DNA of 19,023 nt from Deltaproteobacteria bacterium (GCA_019314155.1 JAFCZV010000051.1:1-19023); one strand, 5' to 3'. Numbered from the stretch's first letter, positions 7,943 to 15,439 are shown. Numbers and translations: made by a program. Notes: generated from the letters alone by a model not told the origin.

Positions 7943-8719
7943 ATGAACAGAACGTCATCAGCAAACTCAGAGAATCAATCGTCTGATAATGCCATGATAG
8001 AAATCATCGATATGCATAAATGGTTTGGTGATTTTCATGTGCTTCAGGGAATAAATCTAACGGTGCATAAAGGGGAACGTTTTGTTATCTGCGGTCCTTC
8101 GGGATCAGGAAAGTCGACCCTTATACGTTGCATAAATCGCTTGGAGGAATATCAAAGGGGCCGCGTTATTGTGGATGGAATCGAACTGACCAGCAATATC
8201 AAAAATATCGAAAAAGTCCGAATGGAAGTCGGCATGGTTTTCCAGCACTTTAACCTTTTTCCCCATCTGACCATCATCGAAAATCTGACGTTAGGGCCCA
8301 TATGGGTGAGAAAAGTCCCCAAGGCCGAAGCCGAAGAAACCGCCAGGTATTATCTGGAAAAGGTGCACATTGGGGAGCAGGCCCAAAAATATCCCGGGCA
8401 GTTGTCCGGCGGCCAGCAACAGCGTGTAGCCATTGCCCGGAGTCTCTGCATGAACCCGAAAGTCATGCTCTTTGATGAACCCACTTCCGCCCTTGATCCT
8501 GAAATGATCAAGGAAGTATTGGACGTCATGATTGAACTGGCTCAAGAAGGGATGACCATGATCGTGGTTTCTCACGAAATGGGGTTTGCAAAAAGTGTGG
8601 CCCACCGTGTACTTTTTATGGATTTCGGCAAAATTGTCGAAGGCAACACCCCCGATGAATTTTTCGAAAATCCGCAACACGAACGCACCAAACTGTTCCT
8701 GAGTCAGATTCTGCATTGA
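7943..8719 (+). CDS. aapP: General L-amino-acid ABC transporter ATP-binding protein AapP
   Basis: This 258-aa cytoplasmic ATPase powers the AapQM channel. Walker A is GPSGSGKS (51-58), the Q-loop VFQHFNLFPH lies near 99-108, the signature LSGGQ is at 154-158, Walker B ends in FDEP (177-180) and the H-loop histidine is His211. The close of the protein (PQHERTKLFLSQILH) is the family C-terminus. An open frame extends upstream to 7874, inside aapM. I chose the ATG at 7943 because it gives the usual length and follows GAGGAGA at 7924-7930, although the 12-nt spacing is long. An internal ATG at 7994 is an alternative. The gene starts 8 nt after the aapM stop and converges on rlmN. Confidence 0.92.
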   Translation: MNRTSSANSENQSSDNAMIEIIDMHKWFGDFHVLQGINLTVHKGERFVICGPSGSGKSTLIRCINRLEEYQRGRVIVDGIELTSNIKNIEKVRMEVGMVFQHFNLFPHLTIIENLTLGPIWVRKVPKAEAEETARYYLEKVHIGEQAQKYPGQLSGGQQQRVAIARSLCMNPKVMLFDEPTSALDPEMIKEVLDVMIELAQEGMTMIVVSHEMGFAKSVAHRVLFMDFGKIVEGNTPDEFFENPQHERTKLFLSQILH

Positions 8720-8810
8720 TATAGTTATTCTGATCCATATTAGATAACCTATTACCTAAATTGAGTGATTTTTAGCTTAGTTTGGAAATAAATGCAGAAT
8801 TTGGGAATCA

Positions 8811-9839
8811 TTAAGCATCCCGCATCAAATTTGCGCTGAGCTGACCACAGGCTGCAGAAATATCCTGGCCCTTGCTGTGGCGAATGACGGCGGTATAATT
8901 GTTATTGTTGAGAATTTCCTTGAAGGTAAGAATTACATGTTCTTCGGGACGCTCAAAGTCGCTCCCTTCGAAGGTGTTAAAGGGGATAAGATTTACTTTT
9001 GCCCGTATCGGTCTCAGGAGTCTGGCAAGACGTTTTGCGTCTTCTTCTGAATCGTTGACCCCTTTTATAATAATGTATTCAAAAGTGATTCTGCGGCGGG
9101 CCACTAAAGGGTATCTGGCACAAGCGTCCAGCAGCTTTTCCAGAGGATACTTTCGGTTTACTGGCATCAGCATGTCCCGGGTCTTATTATCTGTGGCATT
9201 CAATGATATGGCCAGATTAACTGCTGTTTCGCGGCCCAATTGGGACAATTTGGGAATAAGGCCCGACGTAGAAACCGTCACCCTTCGACTTGAAAATCCC
9301 AATCCGGCATCACTGTCCGTGATGGTGGCGACAGCGCCGACAACATTGGAAAGATTGGCCAGAGGTTCACCCATCCCCATCATTACAATATTGGTGAGAC
9401 GTTTTGACCCGCCGATATCGTTTGCAACATCGCGCACTTGGGCGATGATTTCGCCTTTTGTAAGATTTCTTATAAAACCCCCTTTTGCAGTAAGACAAAA
9501 TAGACAGCCTTGGACCTGGCTTGATATGCAGAGTGTATAATGATTCTTTTCCGGGATGAGGACACTTTCGACATATTTTCCATCGATGAGTTTAAAAAGA
9601 AACTTTTTTGAACCATCTTGTGAGATTTCGGTGCGCTCCTTTTCAAGCCGTTTGATGGAAAAATGGCGTGCAAGACATTTTCTGATATCTTTTCCCACAT
9701 CGGTCATCACCTCAAAAGTGTCTGCCTGGCGCAGATAGATCCACATGAGGATCTGCTTGGCACGATAAGACTTGATACTTCGGTCTTCAAGCCATAAAAT
9801 AAGCTGGTCTTTCGTAAGTTCTTTAATGTCTTGCAACAT
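8811..9839 (-). CDS. rlmN: 23S rRNA (adenine-2503-C2)/tRNA methyltransferase RlmN with an altered radical-SAM cysteine motif
   Basis: RlmN is a radical-SAM enzyme that makes 2-methyladenosine at A2503 of 23S rRNA and at A37 of some tRNAs. The 342-aa protein has the usual N-terminal accessory domain, GMGEP (155-159), VSTSGLIPKL, SLNATD, EYIIIKGVND and the C-terminal ACGQLSANL. The cluster region, however, reads TLCISSQVQGCLFCLTAKGGF (C104, C112, C115), whereas family members read SSQVGCAxGCxFC. Three residues, including the first Cys of CX3CX2C, are absent. The two catalytic cysteines equivalent to E. coli C118 (here C104) and C355 (here C331) remain. The frame is otherwise open and normal. 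Either the enzyme is inactive, or C104 is recruited to the cluster (CX7CX2C), or the read is wrong here. The ATG at 9839 follows AAGGA. Confidence 0.93.
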   Translation of the reverse strand: MLQDIKELTKDQLILWLEDRSIKSYRAKQILMWIYLRQADTFEVMTDVGKDIRKCLARHFSIKRLEKERTEISQDGSKKFLFKLIDGKYVESVLIPEKNHYTLCISSQVQGCLFCLTAKGGFIRNLTKGEIIAQVRDVANDIGGSKRLTNIVMMGMGEPLANLSNVVGAVATITDSDAGLGFSSRRVTVSTSGLIPKLSQLGRETAVNLAISLNATDNKTRDMLMPVNRKYPLEKLLDACARYPLVARRRITFEYIIIKGVNDSEEDAKRLARLLRPIRAKVNLIPFNTFEGSDFERPEEHVILTFKEILNNNNYTAVIRHSKGQDISAACGQLSANLMRDA

Positions 9840-9879
9840 TTCAAACGTTCCTTTTGAACAATTGAATCTCCCTGCAGCT

Positions 9880-9956
9880 CCCGTCCTTTTGACGGGATTT
9901 ACGCCGCGCTTTAATCCCGCTTAACGGGATCTTCGACAGGCTTGCGGGGAACCCGC
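9880..9956. repeat. Cluster of three short GC-rich palindromes between rlmN and ffh
   Basis: Three perfect hairpins lie in 77 nt: CCCGTC/GACGGG (9880-9885 with 9891-9896), ATCCCG/CGGGAT (9914-9919 with 9925-9930) and GCGGG/CCCGC (9944-9948 with 9952-9956). The first two share the core CCCG..CGGGAT. This looks like a degenerate REP-type intergenic element. None has a T-tract that would make a convincing terminator. The gap 9840-10191 (352 nt) otherwise holds TTGAC-type inverted repeats at 9994-10062 and the ffh promoter, and no gene. Confidence 0.6.
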
Positions 9957-9993
9957 TCGCTGTTGCAGTTCATAGGGGGGCGAGTCTGCCCCC

Positions 9994-10062
9994 TTGACAA
10001 ATTTTGGGAATCTGTCAAAACAGACTATGATTGCGTGCATTTGTCAAGTGTCTATGCTTGAC
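9994..10062. repeat. Two adjacent TTGAC-type inverted repeats upstream of ffh (possible operator)
   Basis: TTGACA (9994-9999) is mirrored by TGTCAA (10013-10018), and GTCAAG (10043-10048) by CTTGAC (10057-10062). The four half-sites share the core TTGAC/GTCAA and lie 65-130 nt upstream of the predicted ffh promoter. They could bind a dimeric regulator, but six-base arms in AT-rich DNA can arise by chance. Confidence 0.3.
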
Positions 10063-10126
10063 CTTATTGTTTTCGAAATTAAGGGCGAAAATTAACGATA
10101 AAATGGCGAAACGATTTTATTTAATC

Positions 10127-10155
10127 TTGACATAACATTATTTAACTATTACATT
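10127..10155 (+). promoter_or_regulatory. Predicted sigma70-type promoter of the ffh-rpsP operon
   Basis: A perfect TTGACA (10127-10132) is followed after exactly 17 nt by TACATT (10150-10155), which matches the -10 consensus at 4 of 6 positions. It lies 37 nt upstream of the ffh ATG, giving a short leader. Confidence 0.55.
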
Positions 10156-10191
10156 TTGCGTTTTCAATATTGAGATACTATCGGTGCTTTT

Positions 10192-11523
10192 ATGTTTAAC
10201 AATTTGAGTGACAGACTGAATGCCGTATTTAAAAAACTTAAGGGTCACGGCAAATTATCGGAAAAAAATATCGAAGAGGGCCTAAAAGAAGTCAGAATGG
10301 CACTTCTTGAGGCCGATGTACACTACAAAGTTGTAAAAAAGTTTATTTCCGATATCAAGAAACGTGCTCTGGGGCAGGAAGTTATGGCAAGCCTGACACC
10401 CGGCCAGCAGGTTGTCAAAATCGTCAACGATGAACTGACGGAGCTAATGGGGGGGCGCCTTGAAGACCTGAACCTTTCAGGGCCTGTGCCGGTATCGGTC
10501 ATGCTGGTCGGGTTGCAGGGATCAGGCAAAACGACCACCGCGGGCAAGCTCGCTGTTTTTTTGAGGAAAAAGGGAAAAAAGCCTTATCTGGTTCCAGCAG
10601 ATGTTTACCGTCCTGCAGCCATTGACCAGTTGAGCAAACTCGGCCAGCAATTGTCTGTTCCCGTTTTTCCATCCAGCCTGGAAATGGACCCGGTACAAAT
10701 TTGCCAGGAAGCCAGGACGGAGGCACACCGAACAGGCTGCGATATACTGCTCATCGATACTGCCGGTCGTCTACATATCGACGAGGCATTGATGGATGAA
10801 CTTTCCCGTATCAAGGACGCAGTCAAACCCGCCGACATTCTCTTGGTAGCCGATGCCATGACAGGCCAGGACGCTGTTAATATCGCCAAATCATTCAACA
10901 AAACCTTAGATATTGGCGGCGTTGTCCTTTCAAAGATGGATGGCGATGCGCGTGGCGGAGCAGCCCTGTCGATAAAATCAATAACCGATAAACCGATAAA
11001 ATTTGTCGGCGTCGGTGAAAAGCTCAGCGATCTGGAGCCGTTTCATCCGGACAGAATGGCCTCAAGGATACTTGGGATGGGTGATGTCCTCACCATAATA
11101 GAAAAGGCCGAGGCTGTCGTTGACGAAAAAAAAGCGCTGGAATTAGAAAAAAAGTTAAGAAAAAATGAGTTTACACTCGAAGATTTTCGTGATCAAATGG
11201 TTCAAATAAGGAAAATGGGTTCTATGTCGGAACTCATCAATATGATACCTGGAATGGGTCAAATGAAGCAGCTTAAAAATCTCGAAGTTGACGAAAAGGA
11301 ATTTGTTAGGATCGAAGCGATTATTAATTCCATGACCCCCTTGGAGCGACGCCAGCACACTTTGATAAAGGGAAGCCGCCGCAAAAGGATCGCTAAAGGG
11401 AGTGGAACCAGTGTGCAGGATATCAACAAGCTGCTAAAAAATTACATTCAAATTATGAAAATGGTTAAAAAAGTCAACAAAGGCGGCATGCGAGGGTTAG
11501 GCTTGGGTCTGCCGTCGTTTTGA
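10192..11523 (+). CDS. ffh: Signal recognition particle protein Ffh (SRP54)
   Basis: Ffh binds signal sequences of nascent membrane proteins and 4.5S RNA, and delivers ribosomes to FtsY in a GTP-dependent way. The 443-aa length is normal. The N domain (about 1-90) is followed by the G domain, with G1 GLQGSGKTT (107-115), G3 DTAGR (189-193) and the SKMDGDARGG region (247-256). The Met-rich M domain starts near 295 and contains the finger-loop MGSMSELINMIPGMGQM and the RNA-binding helix around SRRKRIAKGSG, ending in GLGLPSF. The ATG at 10192 gives the canonical N-terminus MFNNLSDRL, although the upstream Shine-Dalgarno is weak. It is the first gene of a long translation-related operon and rpsP follows after 12 nt. 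Confidence 0.97.
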   Translation: MFNNLSDRLNAVFKKLKGHGKLSEKNIEEGLKEVRMALLEADVHYKVVKKFISDIKKRALGQEVMASLTPGQQVVKIVNDELTELMGGRLEDLNLSGPVPVSVMLVGLQGSGKTTTAGKLAVFLRKKGKKPYLVPADVYRPAAIDQLSKLGQQLSVPVFPSSLEMDPVQICQEARTEAHRTGCDILLIDTAGRLHIDEALMDELSRIKDAVKPADILLVADAMTGQDAVNIAKSFNKTLDIGGVVLSKMDGDARGGAALSIKSITDKPIKFVGVGEKLSDLEPFHPDRMASRILGMGDVLTIIEKAEAVVDEKKALELEKKLRKNEFTLEDFRDQMVQIRKMGSMSELINMIPGMGQMKQLKNLEVDEKEFVRIEAIINSMTPLERRQHTLIKGSRRKRIAKGSGTSVQDINKLLKNYIQIMKMVKKVNKGGMRGLGLGLPSF

Positions 11524-11535
11524 AGGAGAAATTAT

Positions 11536-11790
11536 ATGTCAGTTAAAATCAGGTTGGCCAGACACGGCGCAAAGAAAAGACCTTTTTACCGAATTGTTGT
11601 TGCGGATAGTGAATCTCCCCGGGACGGTAAATTTATAGAAAATGTCGGAACATACAATCCTTTGATTGATCCGGCCAAGGTTGTTCTAAAACAAGAGCGG
11701 ATCAAGTACTGGATTGATCAAGGCGCCATTCCCACAGACACTGTAAAAAGCCTTTTGAAAGAAGAAGGTTTTTTTGCTGAACTTGCATAA
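11536..11790 (+). CDS. rpsP: 30S ribosomal protein S16
   Basis: This 84-aa protein is S16, an early-assembling 30S protein that contacts the 5' and central domains of 16S rRNA. The N-terminal pattern is diagnostic: VKIRLARHGAKKRPFYRIVVADS, then SPRDGKFIENVGTYNP. The middle IKYWIDQGAIPTDTVKSLL is also typical. The ATG follows AAGGAG with good spacing and lies 12 nt after ffh. The protein is at the usual bacterial length and heads the conserved rpsP-khpA-rimM-trmD-rplS order. Confidence 0.97.
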   Translation: MSVKIRLARHGAKKRPFYRIVVADSESPRDGKFIENVGTYNPLIDPAKVVLKQERIKYWIDQGAIPTDTVKSLLKEEGFFAELA

Positions 11791-11832
11791 GATCTTTACC
11801 CCTACTCATAAGCCAACAAAGGAGATTGAGCT

Positions 11833-12063
11833 ATGAAAGATCTGATCAAGTATATTGCCCAGGCGCTGGTTGATAAACCAGAAGTTGTTGAAGTTTCAGA
11901 GGTAGAGGGAAATCAGACCTCGGTATTAGAGCTCAAAGTGGCCCAGGAGGACTTAGGGAAGGTGATTGGGAAACAGGGTCGAACGGCGCGGGCCATGCGC
12001 ACCATATTGAGCGCTGCTTCCGCCAAATTAAAAAAACGATCGGTTCTTGAAATTTTAGAATAG
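11833..12063 (+). CDS. khpA: KH-domain RNA-binding protein KhpA
   Basis: This 76-aa protein is a single type II KH domain. The GxxG loop that grips single-stranded RNA is GKQG (46-49) within LGKVIGKQGRTARAMR, and the length is that of KhpA (YlqC). In Gram-positives KhpA pairs with KhpB (Jag/EloR) to bind RNAs linked to cell elongation. In other bacteria its role is less clear, and its fixed place between rpsP and rimM suggests a ribosome-related function. The ATG follows AAAGGAG with good spacing, 42 nt after rpsP. I saw no khpB in this window. Confidence 0.93.
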   Translation: MKDLIKYIAQALVDKPEVVEVSEVEGNQTSVLELKVAQEDLGKVIGKQGRTARAMRTILSAASAKLKKRSVLEILE

Positions 12064-12067
12064 TGAT

Positions 12068-12589
12068 GTGAAAAAAAACGGGTTTCTCCCTGTTGGAAAG
12101 ATCATTGGCGCCCATGGAGTAGAAGGGAACCTTAAGGTCCATTCTTATGCTGAATCTTTGTCTGTTTTCAACCCGGGCAGTTCGATTCTTGTCGCCCGTG
12201 CCGGCAAAATCGAAAAAAATTATACAATAAAATGGGCCAAACCTCACGGTAGACGCATTCTTTTATCATTTGAAGGTATTGGAAACCGGAATGCAGCTGA
12301 AACCTTGATCGGTTCCAAGCTTCTTATCGAACGGGCCGCTCTTCCTGAACCCGAAGAAGGTTCCTATTACTGGTGTGATATTATCGGGCTTGCAGTTTTC
12401 ACAACCGACGAACAGTGCATCGGTCGCGTTGAATCGATAATTTCCACCGGCAGTAACGACGTTTTTGTGGTTAAGGATCTGGATAAAGGCGATGATAATG
12501 AAATACTGATTCCCGCGCTTGAATCGGTGGTTTTGGAAATAAATTTCGAACATAAGACCATGCGTGTGGCTTTGCCGGAAGGGTTGTGA
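12068..12589 (+). CDS. rimM: 16S rRNA processing protein RimM
   Basis: RimM binds S19 and helps the 30S head domain mature. The 173-aa protein has the N-terminal RimM barrel, opening with FLPVGKIIGAHGVEGNLKV, and a C-terminal PRC-barrel beginning near SYYWCDIIGLAV and containing DEILIPALESVVLEIN. The length is normal. The start is a GTG at 12068, 4 nt after the khpA stop codon, with no clear Shine-Dalgarno, so translation is probably coupled to khpA. The nearby ATG at 12066 is out of frame. Its stop codon overlaps the GTG used for trmD. Confidence 0.95.
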   Translation: MKKNGFLPVGKIIGAHGVEGNLKVHSYAESLSVFNPGSSILVARAGKIEKNYTIKWAKPHGRRILLSFEGIGNRNAAETLIGSKLLIERAALPEPEEGSYYWCDIIGLAVFTTDEQCIGRVESIISTGSNDVFVVKDLDKGDDNEILIPALESVVLEINFEHKTMRVALPEGL

Positions 12590-13398
12590 AGTTTAAGGGG
12601 ATGAATTTTATTGTCCTGACTATTTTTCCTGAAATGTTCAATCCATTTTGGGAACACGGGATTATCAGACGTGCGGTGAATCAGGAGAAAATTTCCGTAT
12701 CAGCCATAGATGTCAGAGATTTTGCAGAAGATAAGCACCATATTACCGATGACAGGCCATACGGCGGTGGCTGTGGGATGATTATGAAGCCCGAACCGCT
12801 GGCCGGTGCTATTCGGGCTGCTGAAAAAAAAGCGCCGTTGTCTAAAAAGATTCTGCTGACGCCCCAAGGGCGACGTTTTGATCAGAGTGTCGCCCAGGAA
12901 TTCGCATCATTGGATGGACTTATTTTGGTTTGCGGCCGTTACGAAGGCGTTGATGAACGGATTTGCCACGATTTTATCGATGATGAAATTTCCATCGGTG
13001 ATTATATCCTCACAGGGGGTGAACTGGCAGCCATGGTTATCATTGATGCCGCAACCCGGTTGATTCCCGGTGTGCTCGGCGGCAAGGACTCGGCTGAAAA
13101 AGATTCTTTTTCAGACAGTGTTTTAGAACATGCACATTATACACGACCCAGGATCTTCGAAGATGTTGAAGTCCCAAGTGTACTGTTGTCGGGCAACCAC
13201 AAAGAAATTGAGAAATGGAGACTTGAAACGTCGCTGATACGCACGTTCCTGAAACGGCGGGATTTGCTGGAGAATAGACCCCTGAGCAGCCAGGAGATTG
13301 AAATTCTGAAAAAGTGGTGCCTCGATATTGAAAAAATCATACACGACCAATCTTTATTTGGCCCTGATGCATTATCCGGTGGTCAACAAGAAGGGTGA
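12586..13398 (+). CDS. trmD: tRNA (guanine-37-N1)-methyltransferase TrmD
   Basis: TrmD is a SPOUT (knotted) methyltransferase that makes m1G37 in tRNAs reading CNN codons and prevents +1 frameshifts. Diagnostic segments are DDRPYGGGCGM (55-64), CGRYEGVDERI (116-126), the SAM-binding knot SIGDYILTGGELAAMV and DSFSDSVLEHAHYTRP. The GTG at 12586 overlaps the rimM stop and follows GGAAGGG. An ATG at 12601 is the alternative start, but its AAGGGG is too close. At 270 aa (265 from the ATG) it is a little longer than the roughly 250-aa norm, because the C-terminus runs 71 nt into the next gene in another frame. Confidence 0.96.
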   Translation: MKFKGMNFIVLTIFPEMFNPFWEHGIIRRAVNQEKISVSAIDVRDFAEDKHHITDDRPYGGGCGMIMKPEPLAGAIRAAEKKAPLSKKILLTPQGRRFDQSVAQEFASLDGLILVCGRYEGVDERICHDFIDDEISIGDYILTGGELAAMVIIDAATRLIPGVLGGKDSAEKDSFSDSVLEHAHYTRPRIFEDVEVPSVLLSGNHKEIEKWRLETSLIRTFLKRRDLLENRPLSSQEIEILKKWCLDIEKIIHDQSLFGPDALSGGQQEG

Positions 13399-13903
13399 TA
13401 TTATCGCATCTGCGGTAACGAATTTAGATTTGCATGATATATCGAGAGCGGCAAAGACATACGGAGTGCGATCATTTTATGTGGTTACGCCCCTTTCCGA
13501 CCAGAAAGCACTGGTGGAAAAAATTATTTCACATTGGTTAAAAGGAACAGGCGCAAGATATAATCCAAAACGTAGAGAAGCCCTGCAGCTGATCATAATA
13601 AAAAAATCTCTGAATGAGGTGATCGAACATATCCGTAAAAAAAATGGAGATTCACCGAAAACGGTTGTTACCAGCGCCGGTCACAACCCCCGTAATATAA
13701 GCTTTAAACGGTTCCGGAAGATGCTCCAAGATGACAACCTATACCTGTTAATGTTCGGTACGGGCTGGGGGCTTTCAGAAAAATTTATGGCAGATGCCGA
13801 TTACGCACTCGATCCGGTTTTCGGAAATACCGATTACAATCACTTATCCGTGCGATCGGCTGCTTCCGTCATACTTGACAGACTGTTTGGAAGAAAAGAA
13901 TAA
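13328..13903 (+). CDS. SPOUT-superfamily RNA methyltransferase of unknown substrate (PF09936-like)
   Basis: This 191-aa protein has the hallmarks of the small SPOUT methyltransferase family typified by Thermotoga TM1570: an N-terminal NLYLALMHYPVVNKKG, AVTNLDLHDISRAAKTYGV, and a C-terminal knot region with FGTGWGLSEKF and YNHLSVRSAASVILDRLFG. That family is usually encoded between trmD and rplS, as here, so the target is probably rRNA or tRNA, but to my knowledge it is undefined. Start choice is uncertain. The TTG at 13328 keeps the whole conserved N-terminus and overlaps trmD by 71 nt, whereas the ATG at 13367 would remove the NLYLA segment. No strong Shine-Dalgarno supports either, and coupling to trmD is likely. 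Confidence 0.87.
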   Translation: MKKSYTTNLYLALMHYPVVNKKGDIIASAVTNLDLHDISRAAKTYGVRSFYVVTPLSDQKALVEKIISHWLKGTGARYNPKRREALQLIIIKKSLNEVIEHIRKKNGDSPKTVVTSAGHNPRNISFKRFRKMLQDDNLYLLMFGTGWGLSEKFMADADYALDPVFGNTDYNHLSVRSAASVILDRLFGRKE

Positions 13904-13962
13904 AAAACGATGCTCGGAAACCGCTGAATTACGAGCCTAATAACTGAATTATGGAGATTAAT

Positions 13963-14310
13963 ATGGAAAGAATACAACAGATAGAAAGAGAGATGATGCG
14001 GCTTGATTTGCCCGATTTTGCCGCCGGTGATACGGTTAAAGTTCATGTAAAGATAAAAGAAGGTGAAAAAGAACGGATTCAGATTTTTCAAGGTGTTGTG
14101 ATCAGCAAACGCGGCGGCGGGACAAAGGCCACATTTACCGTTCGTAAAGTATCTTACGGGATAGGGGTTGAGCGTATTTTCCAGTTACATTCTCCGATAA
14201 TCGATAAAATGGAAGTGGTTACATTCGGACGTGTACGCCGGTCAAAAATATACTACCTGCGCAAATTAAGGGGCAAGGCAGCAAGATTAAGAGAGCGTCG
14301 CATAAATTAA
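13963..14310 (+). CDS. rplS: 50S ribosomal protein L19
   Basis: This 115-aa protein is L19, which sits at the 30S-50S interface of the ribosome. Conserved segments are FAAGDTVKVHVKIKEGEKERIQIFQGVVI, the GVGVERIF-type turn (here GIGVERIFQLHSP) and the close VRRSKIYYLRKLRGKAARLRE. An in-frame ATG at 13951 is also open, but GGAG at 13953-13956 is spaced correctly for the ATG at 13963, which gives exactly the usual length. The gene follows the SPOUT methyltransferase by 59 nt. Confidence 0.96.
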   Translation: MERIQQIEREMMRLDLPDFAAGDTVKVHVKIKEGEKERIQIFQGVVISKRGGGTKATFTVRKVSYGIGVERIFQLHSPIIDKMEVVTFGRVRRSKIYYLRKLRGKAARLRERRIN

Positions 14311-14393
14311 CCTTCCTTTGTGAACCTTAAACGTATCGGTTTCATAAAGTCAGAATTCCAACAACCCGTATAGTTAGGGCGAACCGTGATTCC

Positions 14394-15002
14394 ATGGGAC
14401 AAGACCTGTGGTTATTCGAAAAAAAAAGCATTGATAAGGGATTCTCAAGAATCGCGGGTATTGATGAAGCCGGCAGGGGACCTCTGGCCGGCCCGGTTGT
14501 GTCTGCAGCGGTTATCCTGCCTATTTATTTGCATATTCCAGGAATATCCGATTCCAAAAAATTGACACCCAAAAAACGGGCGTATCTTTACGACAGGATT
14601 TATGATCTTGCGGTTTCCATTGGAATCGGGATCGTCGACCCGCCGGAAATAGATCGCATCAATATCCTGCAAGCCGCTCTCCTGTCCATGGCCATGGCGT
14701 CTGAAAATCTGGACCCCCAACCGGATTGCCTTCTTATAGACGGTATTTTTATGATTTCTTCAACCCTGCCGCAGGAGCCGATTCCCAAAGGTGACGCCCT
14801 CAGTATTTCCATTGCAGCTGCGTCGATTATTGCAAAAGTAACCCGTGACAGGCTGATGGAGAGGTACCACCAGGATTACCCTCAATTTGGATTTTCCAAA
14901 CACAAAGGATATCCGACCAAGGCTCATAAGGCAGCGATCCGAAAATTCGGATGCTGTCCCATCCACAGACAGAGCTTCAAGGGAGTTAAGGAATATTTGT
15001 AA
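14394..15002 (+). CDS. rnhB: Ribonuclease HII
   Basis: RNase HII cuts RNA in RNA-DNA hybrids and removes single misincorporated ribonucleotides. The 202-aa protein keeps all four metal-binding acids of the family: D24 and E25 in GIDEAGRGPLAGPV, D116 in LLIDG and D134 in PKGDALS, matching D16, E17, D108 and D126 of E. coli with a constant offset of 8. The later AAASIIAKVTRDRLM and the YPQFGFSKHKGYPT segment are also typical. The ATG at 14394 has only a weak Shine-Dalgarno. It lies 83 nt after rplS in the same transcription unit. Confidence 0.96.
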   Translation: MGQDLWLFEKKSIDKGFSRIAGIDEAGRGPLAGPVVSAAVILPIYLHIPGISDSKKLTPKKRAYLYDRIYDLAVSIGIGIVDPPEIDRINILQAALLSMAMASENLDPQPDCLLIDGIFMISSTLPQEPIPKGDALSISIAAASIIAKVTRDRLMERYHQDYPQFGFSKHKGYPTKAHKAAIRKFGCCPIHRQSFKGVKEYL

Positions 15003-15063
15003 TCTCCTAACGTCAATACCTGAAATATTTGGCCTTAACTCTGTAGAACACAAAGGTGCTATA

Positions 15064-15435
15064 ATGCTAAACAGGCGGCAGCAATTTGGCAAAGAAAGTG
15101 AGTCTTTGGCGGTGAGGCACCTTAGGAAAAACGGATACAAGATTCTGGAGCAGAATTACCGTAACAAGCTGGGGGAAATCGATATTATCGCAAAAGAAAA
15201 GGGGACCCTGGTCTTTGTTGAGGTTAAGGCCAGAAAGTCGGATCTTTTCGGAAACCCCAAATGGGCGGTCACCCCCAAAAAACAGCGTAAAATTTCCATG
15301 GTTGCTTTGTACTACCTTAAAGCCACAAAACAAACCCGTGTCAAAGCAAGATTTGATGTTATTTCAATAAGCTCAGCAGCAGATAATCCCCGAATAGAGA
15401 TCATAAAAAATGCCTTTGAACTCGCCTATGGATAA
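15064..15435 (+). CDS. yraN: UPF0102 family endonuclease-fold protein YraN
   Basis: This 123-aa protein belongs to the YraN/UPF0102 family, which has a restriction-endonuclease-like fold and no settled function. The putative active site is intact: GEID (37-40) and FVEVKAR, with E53 and K55 spaced from D40 as in PD-(D/E)xK nucleases. The frame is open further upstream, inside rnhB, but the ATG at 15064 follows AAAGGTG and starts the typical QFGKESESLAVRHL helix. It commonly lies next to rnhB, as here. Confidence 0.92.
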   Translation: MLNRRQQFGKESESLAVRHLRKNGYKILEQNYRNKLGEIDIIAKEKGTLVFVEVKARKSDLFGNPKWAVTPKKQRKISMVALYYLKATKQTRVKARFDVISISSAADNPRIEIIKNAFELAYG

Positions 15436-15439
15436 TTTA

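Noticed and set aside
8291..8716. 141-codon open frame antisense to aapP
   Set aside because: It lies wholly opposite the conserved ATPase core and is a shadow of its codon usage.
9994..10031. TTGACA at 9994 with TATGAT at 10026 as an ffh promoter
   Set aside because: The boxes are 26 nt apart, too far for a sigma70 promoter. The 17-nt pair at 10127 is better.
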